A program made the position numbers and the translations under genes. Under the pieces are notes generated by a model, which saw nothing but the letters and a program-made list of their open reading frames with translations, was not told the origin of the DNA and ran no database searches. Source: Doris montereyensis (Eukaryota > Mollusca > Gastropoda > Nudibranchia > Dorididae). Taken from it: a DNA stretch of 64,000 nucleotides. The stretch covers positions 200,001 to 264,000 of the forward strand of contig JAXRKP010000211.1 in assembly GCA_037039925.1 (NCBI GenBank). Direction: 5' to 3'. Within the stretch, counting starts at the first letter, position 1, and each line of letters opens with the position of its first letter. Positions 12,419 through 25,649 of this stretch are shown here, in pieces.

Positions 12419-12470
12419 TTGAAATTCCCCCGTCCACCATTGTGGTGATATCAGGGTGAATAAGAAGGCA
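12411..12470 (-). mobile_element. Family D 3' end abutting a long AAG array
   Basis: On the minus strand it reads TTCACCCTGATATCACCACA, then TGGTGGACGGGGGAATTTCA and ATGAAG, and runs directly into (AAG)n. The same terminal block occurs at 19,560-19,615 (minus) and in TPX2 introns. Confidence 0.5.
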
Positions 12471-12634
12471 ACAGCCAGATGAAGATAATCAGTGAAAAAA
12501 GGAAAGGAAAGAAGTAGAACCTACCAGAAGAGCACGCCAACCGCCGGCCTAATGTGTAGCAAACGAACGGACTTTGAAATAATGTATTAAAAAACAATAA
12601 TATATATTATAGTTTTGTTAACCCTGATACTTGA

Positions 12635-12735
12635 ATCGTCCGTGTGTGTGTGTGTGTGTGTGTGTGTACGTATGTGTGTGTATGTGTATGTGTGCATGTG
12701 CACGCGCGCGTGCGTGCGTGTGTGTGTGTTAGGCG
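12635..12735. repeat. (TG)n microsatellite
   Basis: TG dinucleotides interrupted by TA and CG steps. Confidence 0.9.
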
Positions 12736-12824
12736 ATTGCTTTTTTTTTTACAAACACCAAAAAGAACCTGGGAAAACAAGAAAAGAAAGAAAACAATAA
12801 CGGAAATAGAAAATGTCCTGGAAT

Positions 12825-13225
12825 TATGTTAATAGTATGCGTTAATGTGATGACACAAGATAATATGAAAGCCCCATGGGAACAAAGACGAGACAAACAC
12901 AAGGAATAGACAGAAAAAATTCTGGCCACCATGGGGATCGAACCCGCGACCTCTGCGTCGGCACCTTCGCCTCGCCATGAAAAGAAAGCGTGCTACCAAC
13001 CGAGGCTAACTACGCTCCAAAATTAGGCACCTTTAGTTAGCTCGGTTGGGGTAGCAAGCTTTCTTTTTTCATGGCGAGGCGATGGGTGCCAACGCAGAGG
13101 TCGCGGGTTCGATCCCCATGGTGGCCAGGATGGATTTTTTTCTCTGTCTATTCCTTGTGTTTGTCTCGTCTTTGTTCCTATGGGGCTTCATATTATCTTG
13201 TGTCGTTACATTAACTTCCGACACG
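12825..13225. repeat. Large inverted repeat of tRNA-derived SINE family E
   Basis: The left arm (about 12,838-13,008, minus) and right arm (about 13,032-13,213, plus) are nearly perfect inverse copies. The head of each arm reads TTAGC.TCGGTTGG.TAGCA (A-box-like), then CATGGCGAGGCG, GCAGAGGTCGCGGGTTCGAT (B box) and CCCCATGGTGGCCAG. The tail includes CTGTCTATTCCTTGTGTTTG and TCTCGTCTTTGTTCC. A loop of only about 20-25 bp separates the heads. Confidence 0.8.
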
Positions 13226-13704
13226 CCCTTGCCTCACTGTTTGTCATTAATAGTATGCGTGTTGCCATCCGAACAGTCTCGACATGTCGTGTCGTGTGTA
13301 ACATGAGCGAGTAGCGGCGGGCCGTTGTTCAGTTCAAAAGACACACTTTCGATCAGCACAGTTTGATCATAATTATTGGAACTGGGAGACACACCACACG
13401 CCAGCCCTGAAGGCGAAGTTCTCCCTCCGTGCCTACATCATCGCACTTCAGGTTCCAGTGTGGCAGCCAGCAGAGATCGCAGGCCAAGCCATGCGTGACG
13501 ACAGGTACCAGAGTACCTCCACTGGTGGTAGTAGTAGTAGTAGTAGTGGTAGTAAGGCAGTGCAGTAGTCAGTCGTGATGTGGACAACTTACTGCAGGCT
13601 TGCCGGGGGCTGAGTCGTACTCCCGTATCAACCTCACATTCACACACGCAGCTCGTCAAGATTAGACCAATGACTAAGAGGATAAAAGGCTAATCTTACA
13701 CGTA

Positions 13705-14060
<356 letters not shown>

Positions 14061-14147
14061 AGAGAGACAGAGAGAAAGATTCTCACGGAGACGAAGATGA
14101 GACAGATACAATTGAATCAACAAAAACAAATGGTTATAGACACCATA

Positions 14148-14191
<44 letters not shown>

Positions 14192-14254
14192 AGACTCCCT
14201 ACATATTAAGGTGAGAGGAGGGCGGGGGTGGAAGTTGATACGGTCTGTAGCGTG

Positions 14255-14495
14255 TTTTTCCTTCACGGCCGCACGATGGATGCCAATTCGGAAGGACACT
14301 GGTTCAAACGCCAGTATGTCTCGTGCCCATAACATTCTTTTTGTCTTTATATCATTGCCTTGTGATGTCATTACCTCGTGCCCGTGACATTTTTCTTTTT
14401 GTCTTTATATCATTGCCTTGTGATGTCATTACCTCGTGCCCGTGACATTTTCTTTTTTGTCTTTATATCATTGTCTTGTGGTGTCATAATCTCGT
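14255..14495 (+). repeat. Family E-like element with triplicated 3' part (about 75-bp unit)
   Basis: CACTGGTTCAAACGCCAG resembles a B box and is followed by three tandem copies of TTGTCTTTATATCATTGCCT + TGTGATGTCATTACCTCGTG + CCCGTGACATTTTTC. The end resembles the tail of family E (TCTTTGTTCC...ATATTATCTTGTGTCGT). Confidence 0.5.
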
Positions 14496-14839
14496 CTTAA
14501 CAGCTAAGGTTGTCAACAACCAAAAATAAAGGGGGACAAAAACCCCAAAACAAATGAATTAGTGACCTCTGGCTGCCCATTACCATTTCCATAATGGTTA
14601 AGGCTTCCTTGACCCAGTGTGTGCTTACATGTGTATCCATGCAGGGTCGGAACATGTCGTACAATTTCACCATTTTCATTTGTTATGACTCATTGATCTG
14701 AATAATCAGACCAAAAGCGTAGGCGATGTTCTGGCATTGCTGGTTGGTGCACCTACTATTTTTGCTTTCCTTTCAGTTTTACATTACAGAACAACAACGA
14801 CTTCAACGTCTCTCAAGCTCTTGGTTTTTTCTTAAGTGT

Positions 14840-15868
14840 TACAACATGTATGATCTGCCAAACATGATACATGTATTTGTAATTGTGTAATGTTATACAA
14901 CATGTATGATCTGCCAAACATGATACATGTATTTGTAATTGTGTAATGTTATACAACATGTATGATCTGCCAAACATGATACATGTATTTGTAATTGTGT
15001 AATGTTATACAACATGTATGATCTGCCAAACATGATACATGTATTTGTAATTGTGTAATGTTATACAACATGTATGATCTGCCAAACATGATATTTGTAA
15101 TTGTGTAATGTAATACAACATGTATGATCTGCCAAACACGATACGTGCAATTGTATAATGTAATACAACATGTATGATCTGCCAAACATGATATTTGTAA
15201 TTGTATAATGTAATACAACATGTATGATCTGCCAAACATGATACTTGTAATTGTATAATGTAATACAAATGTATGATCTGCCAAACATGATATTTGTAAT
15301 TGTATAATGTAATACAACATGTATGATCTGCCAAACATGACATTTCTAATTGTATAATGTAATACAACATGTATGATCTGCCAAACATGATACGTGTAAT
15401 TGTATAAACATGTAATACAACATGTAATGATCTGCCAAACATGATATTTGTAATTCTATAATGTAATACAACATGTATGATCTGCCAAACATGATATTTG
15501 TAATTGTATAATGTAATACAACATGTATGATCTGCCAAACATGATATTTGTAATTGTATAATGTAATACAACATGTATGATCTGACAAACATGATACTTT
15601 TAATTGTATAATGTAATACAACATGTATGATCTGCCAAACATGACATGTGTAATTGTATAATGTAATACAACATGTATGATCTGCCAAACATGATACTTG
15701 TAATTGTATAATGTAATACAACATGTATGATCTGCCAAACATGACATTTGTAATTGTATAATGTAATACAACATGTATGATCTGACAAACATGACATTTG
15801 TAATTGTATAATGTAATACAACATGTATGATCTGCCAAACATGACATGTGTAATTGTATAATGTAATA
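14840..15868. repeat. 50-56-bp minisatellite with palindromic core
   Basis: About 20 copies containing ACATGTATGATCTGCCAAAC + ATGATA. The first four units are 56 bp and keep ATACATGT, which pairs with ACATGTAT at the unit start; later units lost it and are about 50 bp. Open frames across it are translation artefacts. Confidence 0.92.
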
Positions 15869-16744
15869 TGCCGTTCTTTATCTATGACACATGCAACACT
15901 TCGATACAAAGAATTCACTCTGCTGTCGTGATTACATTGATTGTTTTTCACACCCCCATGTACATCCAAGTTGGAGGTACATGTACAACAATGGCGTTCT
16001 ACACCAGCGTTCTGTCTTTCCGTCTTGCTGTTTGCACTCAACTCAGCATCAGAATCGTCACTGCATAATATGGTGATATGGTGGACGGAACGAATTCCGA
16101 TCAAACAAAGAAGAAAGAGGGGAGGAGGTGGAAATGACACCAGAGGGCTACCCTGCGGATACCTGGTGTTGGAACGATAAATGCACAAAAGCTGCAAGCA
16201 AAGCTTTGTCTGAATTTGAGGTGGAGAACGAGAACGAGTCGTTGCTTTTGTCTTTCCGTCCATGCAAGTCCACTGCGAACAGTAAATCTCAATATCCAAG
16301 TGAGTGAACTGCAAAGTTACCTTGGACCTGTAAGCGTTCGCCCCACCTTCAACTAGACTACATGCCAGATCTCGTCCACCTGGCATCAAAGAAAAAGAAG
16401 GGGGAGAGGGAGTTAGATTTCACCCTGAATAAAAATTCTGGAATGATATGCCAGGCCCGAGGCGAGCTTACTAACGGGCCGCAAAATGATTCGAACCGTA
16501 ATCTTTGGGTTGTGAGGTAAGAACTAGACCTCGGAAGCACTTAGCTCCTAGCCATGACCTCAACACCCCCACTGACGCTCTCTACGATAGAGATTGTTTG
16601 TAATTATTTATCTCTACACAGAGACGTTTGGAATGGGCATTACAACGCACACAAACGAGATGATAGTTTATTCGCTTGTACTGGTCCATGAAGCAACAGC
16701 AGTTGCAGCCACGACAGCAGCACCAGTAGTAGCAGCAGCAAAAG

Positions 16745-16835
16745 CAGTAGTAGCAAGTCAAGGAAATGACATTAAATAGTATTAAAAGCTCCATAGGAAC
16801 AAAGACAAGACAATTAAAAGGAACAGACAGAAAAT
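16745..16835 (-). mobile_element. Family E tail fragment
   Basis: CAAGGAAATGACATTAAATA, then AAAGCTCCATAGGAACAAAG, ACAAGACA and GGAACAGACAGAAAA, the inverse of the family E tail at 13,135-13,220. Confidence 0.45.
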
Positions 16836-17604
16836 GACATTGGCTTGATTAAAGACAATGAACAAACGTACTAGCAAAGGGATGGAATATGTGTAGCAGG
16901 TTTACCTTGGGGGAAATGGGCACATATGTGAAGACGGGAAGAGGTATTGGGGGAACTGTTTTGGTGGCGCAAGGAGGACACCGAATGAACCAAAATCGAC
17001 CATAACTCGCAACAAATATTCGGTATCCCCGTAACTTTCGGTGGTTCCACAGACCCCCCCCTCCCTCCTCCTAAACGAATTCATGGGGGTGTTTTTCACA
17101 CCCACACACAGCCTGGTCTCACCCAAAACGACATAAAAATCATATTGAGTTATCTATTTGAAAAGTCGGTCGGCCAAGTGCAAGGGGAGATCACCCTCTT
17201 GATTGAACATAAGCCTACCACAACTATTGAGCAGACGATCAAGCGTAAAAGCGATAAAACGCCAACAGGCGACTCGTGTTCATCGTGGACCCATCGTGGG
17301 TCTCAGTTGGAATTAGTGGTAGGTCTCACAGGCAAAGCAACTACACACCACGGCGTCTAACAGGAACCCATTGTCTGTCACTGTCGTCCACGTCTGGTTC
17401 TGTGGTCCCAACACAGCAGACTCTTACAGGTTCAGTCTATTTAGCAGACATTGCCTGCAGATATTTTACCAACCAACCACTAGAGATACATAACATTCAC
17501 GAGGAATTGAAGACAAGAAGTCAATAAGTCCATAGGTAGATCGATACCTAGTCCCATCGAGAGACGGAGGAGAGAGACAACAGAGAGCAGAAACTCTTGG
17601 AGTT

Positions 17605-17659
17605 TACAGAGAGAGAGAGAGAAACAAATAAGAGAGAGAGAAAGAAAGAGATTTGAGAA

Positions 17660-17706
<47 letters not shown>

Positions 17707-17984
17707 AGAGAGAGAGAGAGAGAAAGACAGAGAAAGACAGACAGAAAGAAAGACAAATGGGAAAGACACACTGACAGACGGACAGAGAGACAAAGAGAGA
17801 CATAGACCGTGAGAGATAGACGGACAGAGAGACAAAGAGAGACATAGACCGTGAGAGATAGAGACCGAGAGAAACATAGAGAGATAGACAGACTGACAGA
17901 AAGAAAGAAAGAGAGAGTCACGGCCGTCCACGGACACACATATAATGCGAGAGGAAGGAGAGTCGGTAGAGAGAGAGAGAGAGC

Positions 17985-18015
<31 letters not shown>

Positions 18016-18068
18016 GAGAGAGAGAAAGAGAGAGAGTGGAGAGAGAGAGAGAGAGAGAGAGACTTGGA

Positions 18069-18110
<42 letters not shown>

Positions 18111-18112
18111 TT
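17605..18112. repeat. GA-rich compound microsatellite
   Basis: (GA)n with GACA, GAAA and CAGA units. It includes a roughly 50-bp duplicated block with AGACATAGACCGTGAGAGAT at about 17,795-17,865. Confidence 0.92.
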
Positions 18113-18967
18113 GGGAGTGCAGGAGACCAAGTACATGCATGTTAATAGACTTTGATTGGCATGAACATTTGAATCCCGGCCAACACAATGTACACGCAGA
18201 CAGAGAGGAGTCAAATGGTGAATGTTGTTTTTTTACCAAATTGAGGCACATTAATAGACCGTCCAATGAAATCGCTGACTGGGTGGCGTGTGTGGGTGCA
18301 GTCAGAGCAGCTACCCTTGGAAACCATGTTGCTTTGTCGTCAAACTTAATAGAGTTCTTTTTACACGGCTGTCTGTGGCCGAAGTAGTGCACCTGAATAT
18401 GACGTAACCAGCTAATTAAATCGATATTTTTACATATATTTTTTAATCATATTTTGGGGAGGGTTGTTTTTTTTTGGGGAGGGGGTTCTAAAAACAAGGG
18501 GGTGACGGGGAGAATAACGCAGACAGACAAACAAACCAAAGAAATCGATAGATAGGCATGTGAACGGAAAGCGAGAGTTATTTTTGGGGTTTTTTTCTTT
18601 ATCCTAACCGCCCTGTCAACCAGGTGCACCGAAAATCACCAGATATAGTTCTCAAATTCGGCTGATTGAAGCCGATTTGAAATTCAACGGCAAACTTCAA
18701 AAGCATAGAGTTATACTCAGACAAAATCATCGAGACGGACGATAGAAAGGAGGAGGTCCCGCGTTCAGATCACAACACTTCCTCCTGAAATGTGAGTCCA
18801 ACATTAACGACCTCTCAAAAAACACTACTACTTTGATAACAGATGGAGGTAAATAGACAAATCATTGGACTGTGTTTTTCATTCCCCCCACGCTCACCAC
18901 GAGTCTATGGAACGTAAACTGTTTTGCTTTCACAGCTCACGAGTTACACCTTCCGCTCCTCTTTCCC

Positions 18968-19490
18968 CATCATGCATCGCCACATTCGGTGGTATCATCT
19001 AAAACGTGACGACCCATCGCCACATTCCGGTCTCATCTAAAACGACGACCCATCGCCATGACCGGTGGTATCATCTAAAACGTGACAACCCATCGCCACA
19101 TTCGGTGGTCTCATCTAAAACGTGACGACCCATCGCCACATTCGGTGGTCTCCCTCCAACGCGCCTCATCTCGGTGGTCTCATCTAAAACGTGACGACCC
19201 ATCGCCTCTCTGGTGGTCTCTCTAAAACGGCAACTCATCGCCACATCTCTCTCTCTCTCCCAAAACGTGACAACTCATCGCCACATCTCGGTGGTCTCAT
19301 CTAAAAAACTCGACGACCCATCGCCACATTCGGTGGTCTCATCTAAAACGTGACGACCCATCGCCACATTCGGTGGTCTCATCTAAAACGTGACGACCCA
19401 TCGCCACATTCGGTGGTCTCACCTAAAACGTGACGAACCAGCCACATTCTCTCATACAAAATGACGACCATCCCCATTTGGTCTCATCTT
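18968..19490. repeat. 40-bp minisatellite, irregular
   Basis: Units read CATCTAAAACGTGACGACCC + ATCGCCACATTCGGTGGTCT. Roughly a dozen copies, several truncated or interrupted by CT-rich insertions. Confidence 0.85.
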
Positions 19491-19559
19491 TTCCTTTTGG
19501 TTGCCACATCTTTATCACTGTTGTCACAACCGCCAGAGACACATCAAGCACTCACCAAC

Positions 19560-19615
19560 CGTCGGTTTCGTTGAAATTTACCCCGTCCCACAAATGCGGT
19601 GATCTCTAGGGGTGA
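19560..19615 (-). mobile_element. Family D 3' end fragment
   Basis: On the minus strand: CACCCCTAGAGATCACCGCA, then TTTGTGGGACGGGGTAAATT and TCAACGAAA, matching the end of the other family D copies. Confidence 0.4.
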
Positions 19616-21429
19616 CACCAAAGGTCGGATATTGAATAGACAAACATTTAATGAAGCAAAACAAAACAACAAACAAACAAAAACCAACACCTTCAAAACA
19701 AACAACAAAAACCAACCCCTTCAAAAACAAACGACAATAACCACCAGCAAAGAGGAGGCGTGCCATCTTACTTAGAAAGATTCCGAGATTTCATCGTTGC
19801 TCCACCGGGTCTTTCCAGGTGACCCGTTTGGGACTTATTTATCTGGGAACCCGCGAGTCTATCCTTTGTCCGAACCTGCCCGGTGACAGCGGACTACGCG
19901 TCCTCTGTCGAACTCACGATGTCGTAAACCTGCAAAGAGACGGACTGGTCGGCAAGATTCCCGGTAATTTCGGACCCGAGATGGTGTGCCGGTATCGTCA
20001 TGTTTACCACGCAGGTTCTCGGCTCGGGTCGGCAGCCAGCGACATGAGAGGGATGTCCACCTGGGGAAAAAGCGTGGAAAGAATTGCGATGGAATCGTAG
20101 TCTGCTCGAAAAATCATTGCGTAGAGAGGGACATATTACTTTACTTGAACTGGCCACAGCAGTAGATACAGGGTGGAGTTGATAGCCGTCCACCATGAAC
20201 CCGGTCTGACCGGTGTCCTGGAATCGCGAGTAGAGAGAGATGCGGCCGAATAGAATTCCATTTAATTAAATCTCCATCACGAGACTTCATTCGAGATGGA
20301 CAACCGTTAGACCGACGGGAACAACAGTGACCAAAGATATCGATAAGCAAACCGTCTACCGATCTTGAGAGAAACAAAGACCGAAGAAAGATATAGTCCT
20401 CTTCTGACTGAGAGCGATTTGGATCCAAAGAATAGAACTTCCTGTTATACTTGTGTGCGAGAAGAGAAACTTCCTCCTTGAAAGCAATATCACAGACGAA
20501 ACTATGAAAGAACTTTGAGAACAGACAGAAAAGACGATAATTCATTTTTTTTTTATTTTTTATTTCTAACACAGGATCCACGGTTTGAACCAATCTAATG
20601 ACGAAATATCAGTCCCCTCCCAAACCCTCCATGGAAAAAAAAACAGAACCCAACCCACCCCAAAACAAGAAACAATTGGTCAAAACTCCTCCTCCAGTGC
20701 AACTGTAACGAACCCACTACTCCCCCTCCTCCTCCAACACCTTTTCCCAACTGTTGAATTGCTTCTACAAGCAGCTTATCTACAAGTGAGTTGTTAGTTA
20801 GCGGATCCCATGTTCCATACCTACAGCATTGACTGGTGATCGAGGCCACTGAGCCTAGAAGTTCAAAACAATTTTCGTCTCCTAACAACAGAGATAGAGG
20901 GGAGGGGACAACAATCAAACGAGAGAGACTGAAGGGAGAGAGAGAGAAAGGACAAGGGAGAGAGGGAGGAGAAGGGAGAGAGAAAGATAGAAGAAGAGAG
21001 AGAGAGAGAGAGGACTGAGAAAGGGAGAAAGACAGAGAGAAGAGAGAGTTTTATATTTCCTGCCCGCATTCACAAAGAGAGGAAAGAAGAAGGAGAGAGA
21101 ACGACAGACTGAGAAGAGACAGATAGAACACAGACTAGGTTTATTCATTCGCCACGTAACTATCTACACACACGGACATGTATTTATGTGGGAGACAAAG
21201 AGAGAGATATAGGAGATGGTGTGACTTTTTTGATGAAGAGCTGTCACCCTTGTTGACAAACATTGGGAAAATGACTATAGAAAAAAAGAGTCCAAATAAT
21301 CTTTACAAACAGACACACAGACAGACAAGTAAGATAGTCTGAAATGGTAGAACGGTTGAAAGACATCCGAAGAAAGTGGCGGTATCTATATCAATGACTT
21401 CAAAGGGTTGGCTAGATCGGTGTCTTTCT

Positions 21430-21722
21430 TCAAGAGATTTGATTTGATTCGAGATTCGATTCGATTGAAGGGAGAGATTTGAGAGAGAGAGAGAGAAAAA
21501 AGAGAAATTTGATTTGGGGAGAGACAGAAAAGATTTGAGAGATTTTTGATTTGATTTTAAATCCACAACTAAGGTGAAACAACCAGACCGCCCTGCAAAC
21601 AGCCAATGGATCTTTAATGTGAAGTGTGTTGCGAACCCACGGAACAATCACTAGGAAAAGTCCATAGATTCCGATTTGACTAGGTTGAGACCCACCAACC
21701 TGGACTAACGAGGGGCTAGAGA
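21430..21722 (-). mobile_element. Decayed family C repeat
   Basis: GATTTGATTTGATTCGAG at the left, then AAATCCACAACTAAGGTGAA, GCAAACAGCCAATGGATCTT and ACCCACCAACCTGGACTAAC. A GA-rich insertion separates tail and body. It lies in the scrambled duplicated region. Confidence 0.4.
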
Positions 21723-23879
21723 GCAGGAGAAAAAACAAAACAACCGAGAAAACATCGGAGAAGAATTTTCAAAACAACCTCGAAAGCACTACTTTTTGAA
21801 AGAGAAAATCTGGAACGGAGTTCCCTTCAGGCTAAGCCGTTTGGAGAGAGAAAAGAAAACAATCATCAAAAGCCATTGAAGAAGAAAACAAAACAATCAC
21901 CAAAAGCCAGAGAGAGAAGACAAAATACATCACCAACCACCAAAAGCCATTGAAAGACTCAGAGAGAAAAAAAACTACCAGATAAAAGCCATTGATAAGA
22001 TGAGAAAAAAAACTACCACCCAAAAGCCTTATACAAGTGTATCAAAGATGAGGGAAAACGATTTCCTCCACGTTTGTTTCAAAAGCCATTGAAGTCACGC
22101 TTGTTGTCGTTATGTTGGGAGGTAAAAACATGTACATGCACCAGGAATAAATCGTGCTTGCTCTGTTTACTTCAGTAAGTACATGACACAGTGATCATTC
22201 TGAAAATAAACGATACACATTTCTTTTGAAAAGCTATTGAAGAAGCGCCAGAGACAAAAGGGCGGCGCTAGATCGGTGTCTTTCAGACTATTTGAACCGT
22301 CGGTTTCGATTGAAATTTGATTCGATTTGATTGAAGAAGAAATTTGATCTCATTTGATTTGAACAACAAAACAAACAAAAGACAAACGATTGAAGAAGAA
22401 AACAAAACAACCAGGGAACCAAAAGCCAATTGAAGAAATACTTTTAAAAACGACAACCACCACCTGAAAGAGGGCGTGCCATCTTACTTGATTCCGAGAA
22501 AACAAAACAACCACTTTCTTTTTGGGTTAAAGGTGACATTGGACGGAACCCGCGAGTCTGGGGCGGTGTCCGAACTTATTTAAATATACATTAATTACTA
22601 CGAGTTACTGTTAAATCACGGCTACCAAAACGGCCTGACCTATTTATCGTATGCAATGATCTCAGGAAGGGTCGAAATGACAAGCCGAAAGAGGGAGGGA
22701 AAGACAGACCAGGCGAATTGGAAAATGTCTCTCGTCGAAAGTCTTCAAGACTACAGTAGAAGAAGTTCCACACCACCGTTATCCTTTGTTATCTGTCACC
22801 CCCTGGTAAAGACAGGAATCGCACATGTACCGTGAATCAAACACCTCATCTTCGTGTAAATCCTCCATACAAAATGACAATCCCCCTCTTTCTTTTTTTT
22901 TTGCCACGTCTAGATGGACGCCCGCTGCGCCAGAGTGACGTCAGCACTCACCAAGTCGGCAGGCCAAAGACCGTCGTCCCACAAATGCGGTGATCCGTGA
23001 ACACCATTGTCGGAAATAGAAACATTTAATGAAGCAAAAACAAAACAACAAACAAACAAAACCAACACCTTCAAAAAACAAACAACAAAACCAACCCTTG
23101 AAAAACAGAACGACGATAACCACCAGCAAAGAGGGGCGTGCCATCTTTTTTTATTTTTTATTTTCTAACACAGGAGCCACTTTGAACCAATTCAATGACG
23201 AAATATTGGGACACAAACCCGCAGAAAAACAACCGAACCCCCCCAAAACAAGAAAGTCGAAGCAGCAACTGTAACAGCACATAATAATATCAGCAGCCGG
23301 TAATGACAGCCCAGCAGCACTCGTCCCGAGCAGCAGCTCCGTAGTCTTCTTCTCTGACAGTAATCCCGGTCTGACCGGTGCCTGGAAATCAAACGACATC
23401 CTCCATCACGCTAGTAGATGGACGTCCGTGCCGGACGACGTCAAAACTAGAAAGGGCAGACTGAACAGGAAGGACGAAATCGAAACCGGCAAGCAACATC
23501 CAGACGAAACTACAGCCATGACGAAATATCAGCACACACAAAACCTGGCAGGAAAAAAACAACCCAACCCACCCCAAAACAATGTCAAAACTCCTGCCAG
23601 TGCAACTGTAACACTCACATATAAATATTTTTTGATGAAGAGCTGCCCAAATCTATTGACAAAGCAATCAAAAAGCCTTTCAAGAAAAAAAGAACAATCA
23701 ATCGACAAACTGAAGGGACAGACCACACAAAAAGATAGGGCATAGAAGAGAAACGACATCTGAAAGACAGTGAAACGACAGACTGAAACGACAGACTGAA
23801 CACAGATCAGGTTTATTCATCGCCACGTAACTATCTACCTAATCACGGACATGCTATTGAAGACGAGAAAACCAAGTTT

Positions 23880-24660
23880 TTTTGATGAAGAGCCATTGAC
23901 AAAGAAAATAAAACTATCCAAAAAAGAGTTGAAGAAGAAACAAACAGACACACAAAAAAGATAGAACAAAAGAAGACCAAAAGACATTGAAGAAGAAAAT
24001 GAAACAACCACCAATGATTCAATGGTTGGAAATAAACAACCTTCAATCAACAGGCTATTGAAGACGAGAGAAAAACAATCACCAAAGCCATTGAAGAAGA
24101 AAACAAAACAACCACCAAAAGCCATTGAAGAAGAAAACAAAACAATCACCAAAAGCCATTGAAGACGAGAGAAACAAACAACCACTAAAAGCCATTGAAG
24201 AAGAAAAAAACAACCACCAAAAGCCATTGAAGAAAAAAAACTAACACTAAAAGCCATTGAAGAAGAAACAAACAATTATCAAAAGCCATTGAAGAAGAAA
24301 CAAAAACAATCACCAAAAGCCATTGAAGAAGAAAATAAAACAACCACCAAAAGCCATTGAAGACGAGAATTAAAAGCCATTGAAGACGAGAGAAAAAACT
24401 ACCACTAAAAGCCATTGAAGACGAGGGTAAAAGCCATTGAAGACGAGAGAAAAAACTACCACTAAAAGCCATTGAAGACGAGAACCACCAAAAGCCATTG
24501 AAGACGAGAAACAAACAACCACCAAAAGTCATTGAAGAAGAAAACAAAACAACCACCAAAAGCCATTGAAGAAGAAGATTGAAGAAGATATAAAAAACAA
24601 CCACCAAAAGCCATTGAAGAAGAAAACAAAACAACCACCAAAAGCCATTGAAAAATAAAC
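23880..24660. repeat. 34-bp minisatellite
   Basis: About 20 units of AAAAGCCATTGAAGAAGAAA + ACAAAACAACCACC with length variants. A shorter related array lies at about 21,850-22,030. Confidence 0.88.
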
Positions 24661-24808
24661 AACAAATGTAAAGAGTTACTGTTAAATCAAGAAGTCAAAA
24701 CGGCCTGACATTTACCGTACACCGTATCGTGTCGTGTTGCTAGGGAAAGATGCAGGCTCTGAAAATGTCTGTAATTCTAGCTCATTTTCACTACCACCGT
24801 TATTCGTT

Positions 24809-24810
<2 letters not shown>

Positions 24811-24855
<45 letters not shown>

Positions 24856-24880
24856 TAGTAGTAGTAGTAGTAGTAGTAGC

Positions 24881-24917
<37 letters not shown>
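24811..24917. repeat. (TAG)n microsatellite
   Basis: About 35 TAG units with two interruptions. Confidence 0.95.
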
Positions 24918-25539
24918 ATAAACCGCCCCCAGACAACTACACACTAGTTGAAACTTTTAATGATTATTCTCCATTTTATTTGAAACGTTTTTTGAACAGT
25001 AACACAGACAAAAAAAGAAAAAAAGCAATTACAAACTAGTTGAAATAGCGTCACTTGAAGCGTTTTTGAACAGAAACCATGACAAGAAAGAAAAATTGGG
25101 CAATGGAAAACTTGGTCTGTCAGATCTATAGGTATCTTCGTGTACAACAAATTAATGAATCAATCAAAACATGAAAAAATATACAATCAAGAAGAGACAA
25201 ATCTCTCAAAATACACACAAAAAAAAAAACTCAAATATACAAACAAAGAAATACAACGAAATGTAAAAATAAACAAATAAATAAATAAGTAAATACAAAG
25301 AAATGTACAACAATTAATCGAAAACAAATAAACAAATAAATATTCAAAAACGTATTAAACAGGAAACACACGATCGGTAGAGTCATGAAAATATGTGGTG
25401 GGTACGTGTTTTAATTGCTTCAAACTAGATTGTGATTAATCTATCTAAAGACATTCACGGCGACAAATTCACAAGTCATGGTAAACTATATAATAATAAA
25501 AAAATAAAAATAAAATGTTTATAGAAAAAAAAAATATAT

Positions 25540-25551
25540 ATATATATCTTT

Positions 25552-25637
<86 letters not shown>
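25540..25637. repeat. (AT)n microsatellite
   Basis: Nearly pure AT for about 90 bp. Confidence 0.95.
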
Positions 25638-25639
<2 letters not shown>

Positions 25640-25649
25640 AAAGGCGTAT

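Larger units (their letters stand above)
19560..24720. repeat. Scrambled direct duplications
   Basis: Blocks recur in the same order with internal deletions: 19,560-19,770 and 22,950-23,150 (ATTTAATGAAGCAAAACAAA, then CACCAGCAAAGAGG); 20,540-20,715, 23,150-23,275 and 23,515-23,615 (ATGACGAAATAT, CCACCCCAAAACAA, AGTGCAACTGTAAC); 21,138-21,180 and 23,810-23,852 (CGCCACGTAACTATCTAC); 22,600-22,650 and 24,672-24,720 (GAGTTACTGTTAAATCA, AACGGCCTGAC). No gene is seen here. An open frame at 20,141-20,593 (minus, 150 codons) has no recognisable family and lies in duplicated sequence. Confidence 0.6.

Noticed and set aside
13030..13120. Functional tRNA genes at 13,030-13,120 and 30,205-30,280
   Set aside because: Promoter-like boxes are present but acceptor and anticodon stems do not fold well, and the sequences continue into SINE bodies.
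14949..16389. Large minus-strand frames of 129-347 codons
   Set aside because: They consist mainly of the 50-56-bp minisatellite translated in frame; the unique N-terminal part of the longest has no domain or splice support.
20585..20797. Gene-like frame near 20.6 kb
   Set aside because: The sequence belongs to a block duplicated with deletions at 23.2 and 23.5 kb, and the frames are not conserved among copies.
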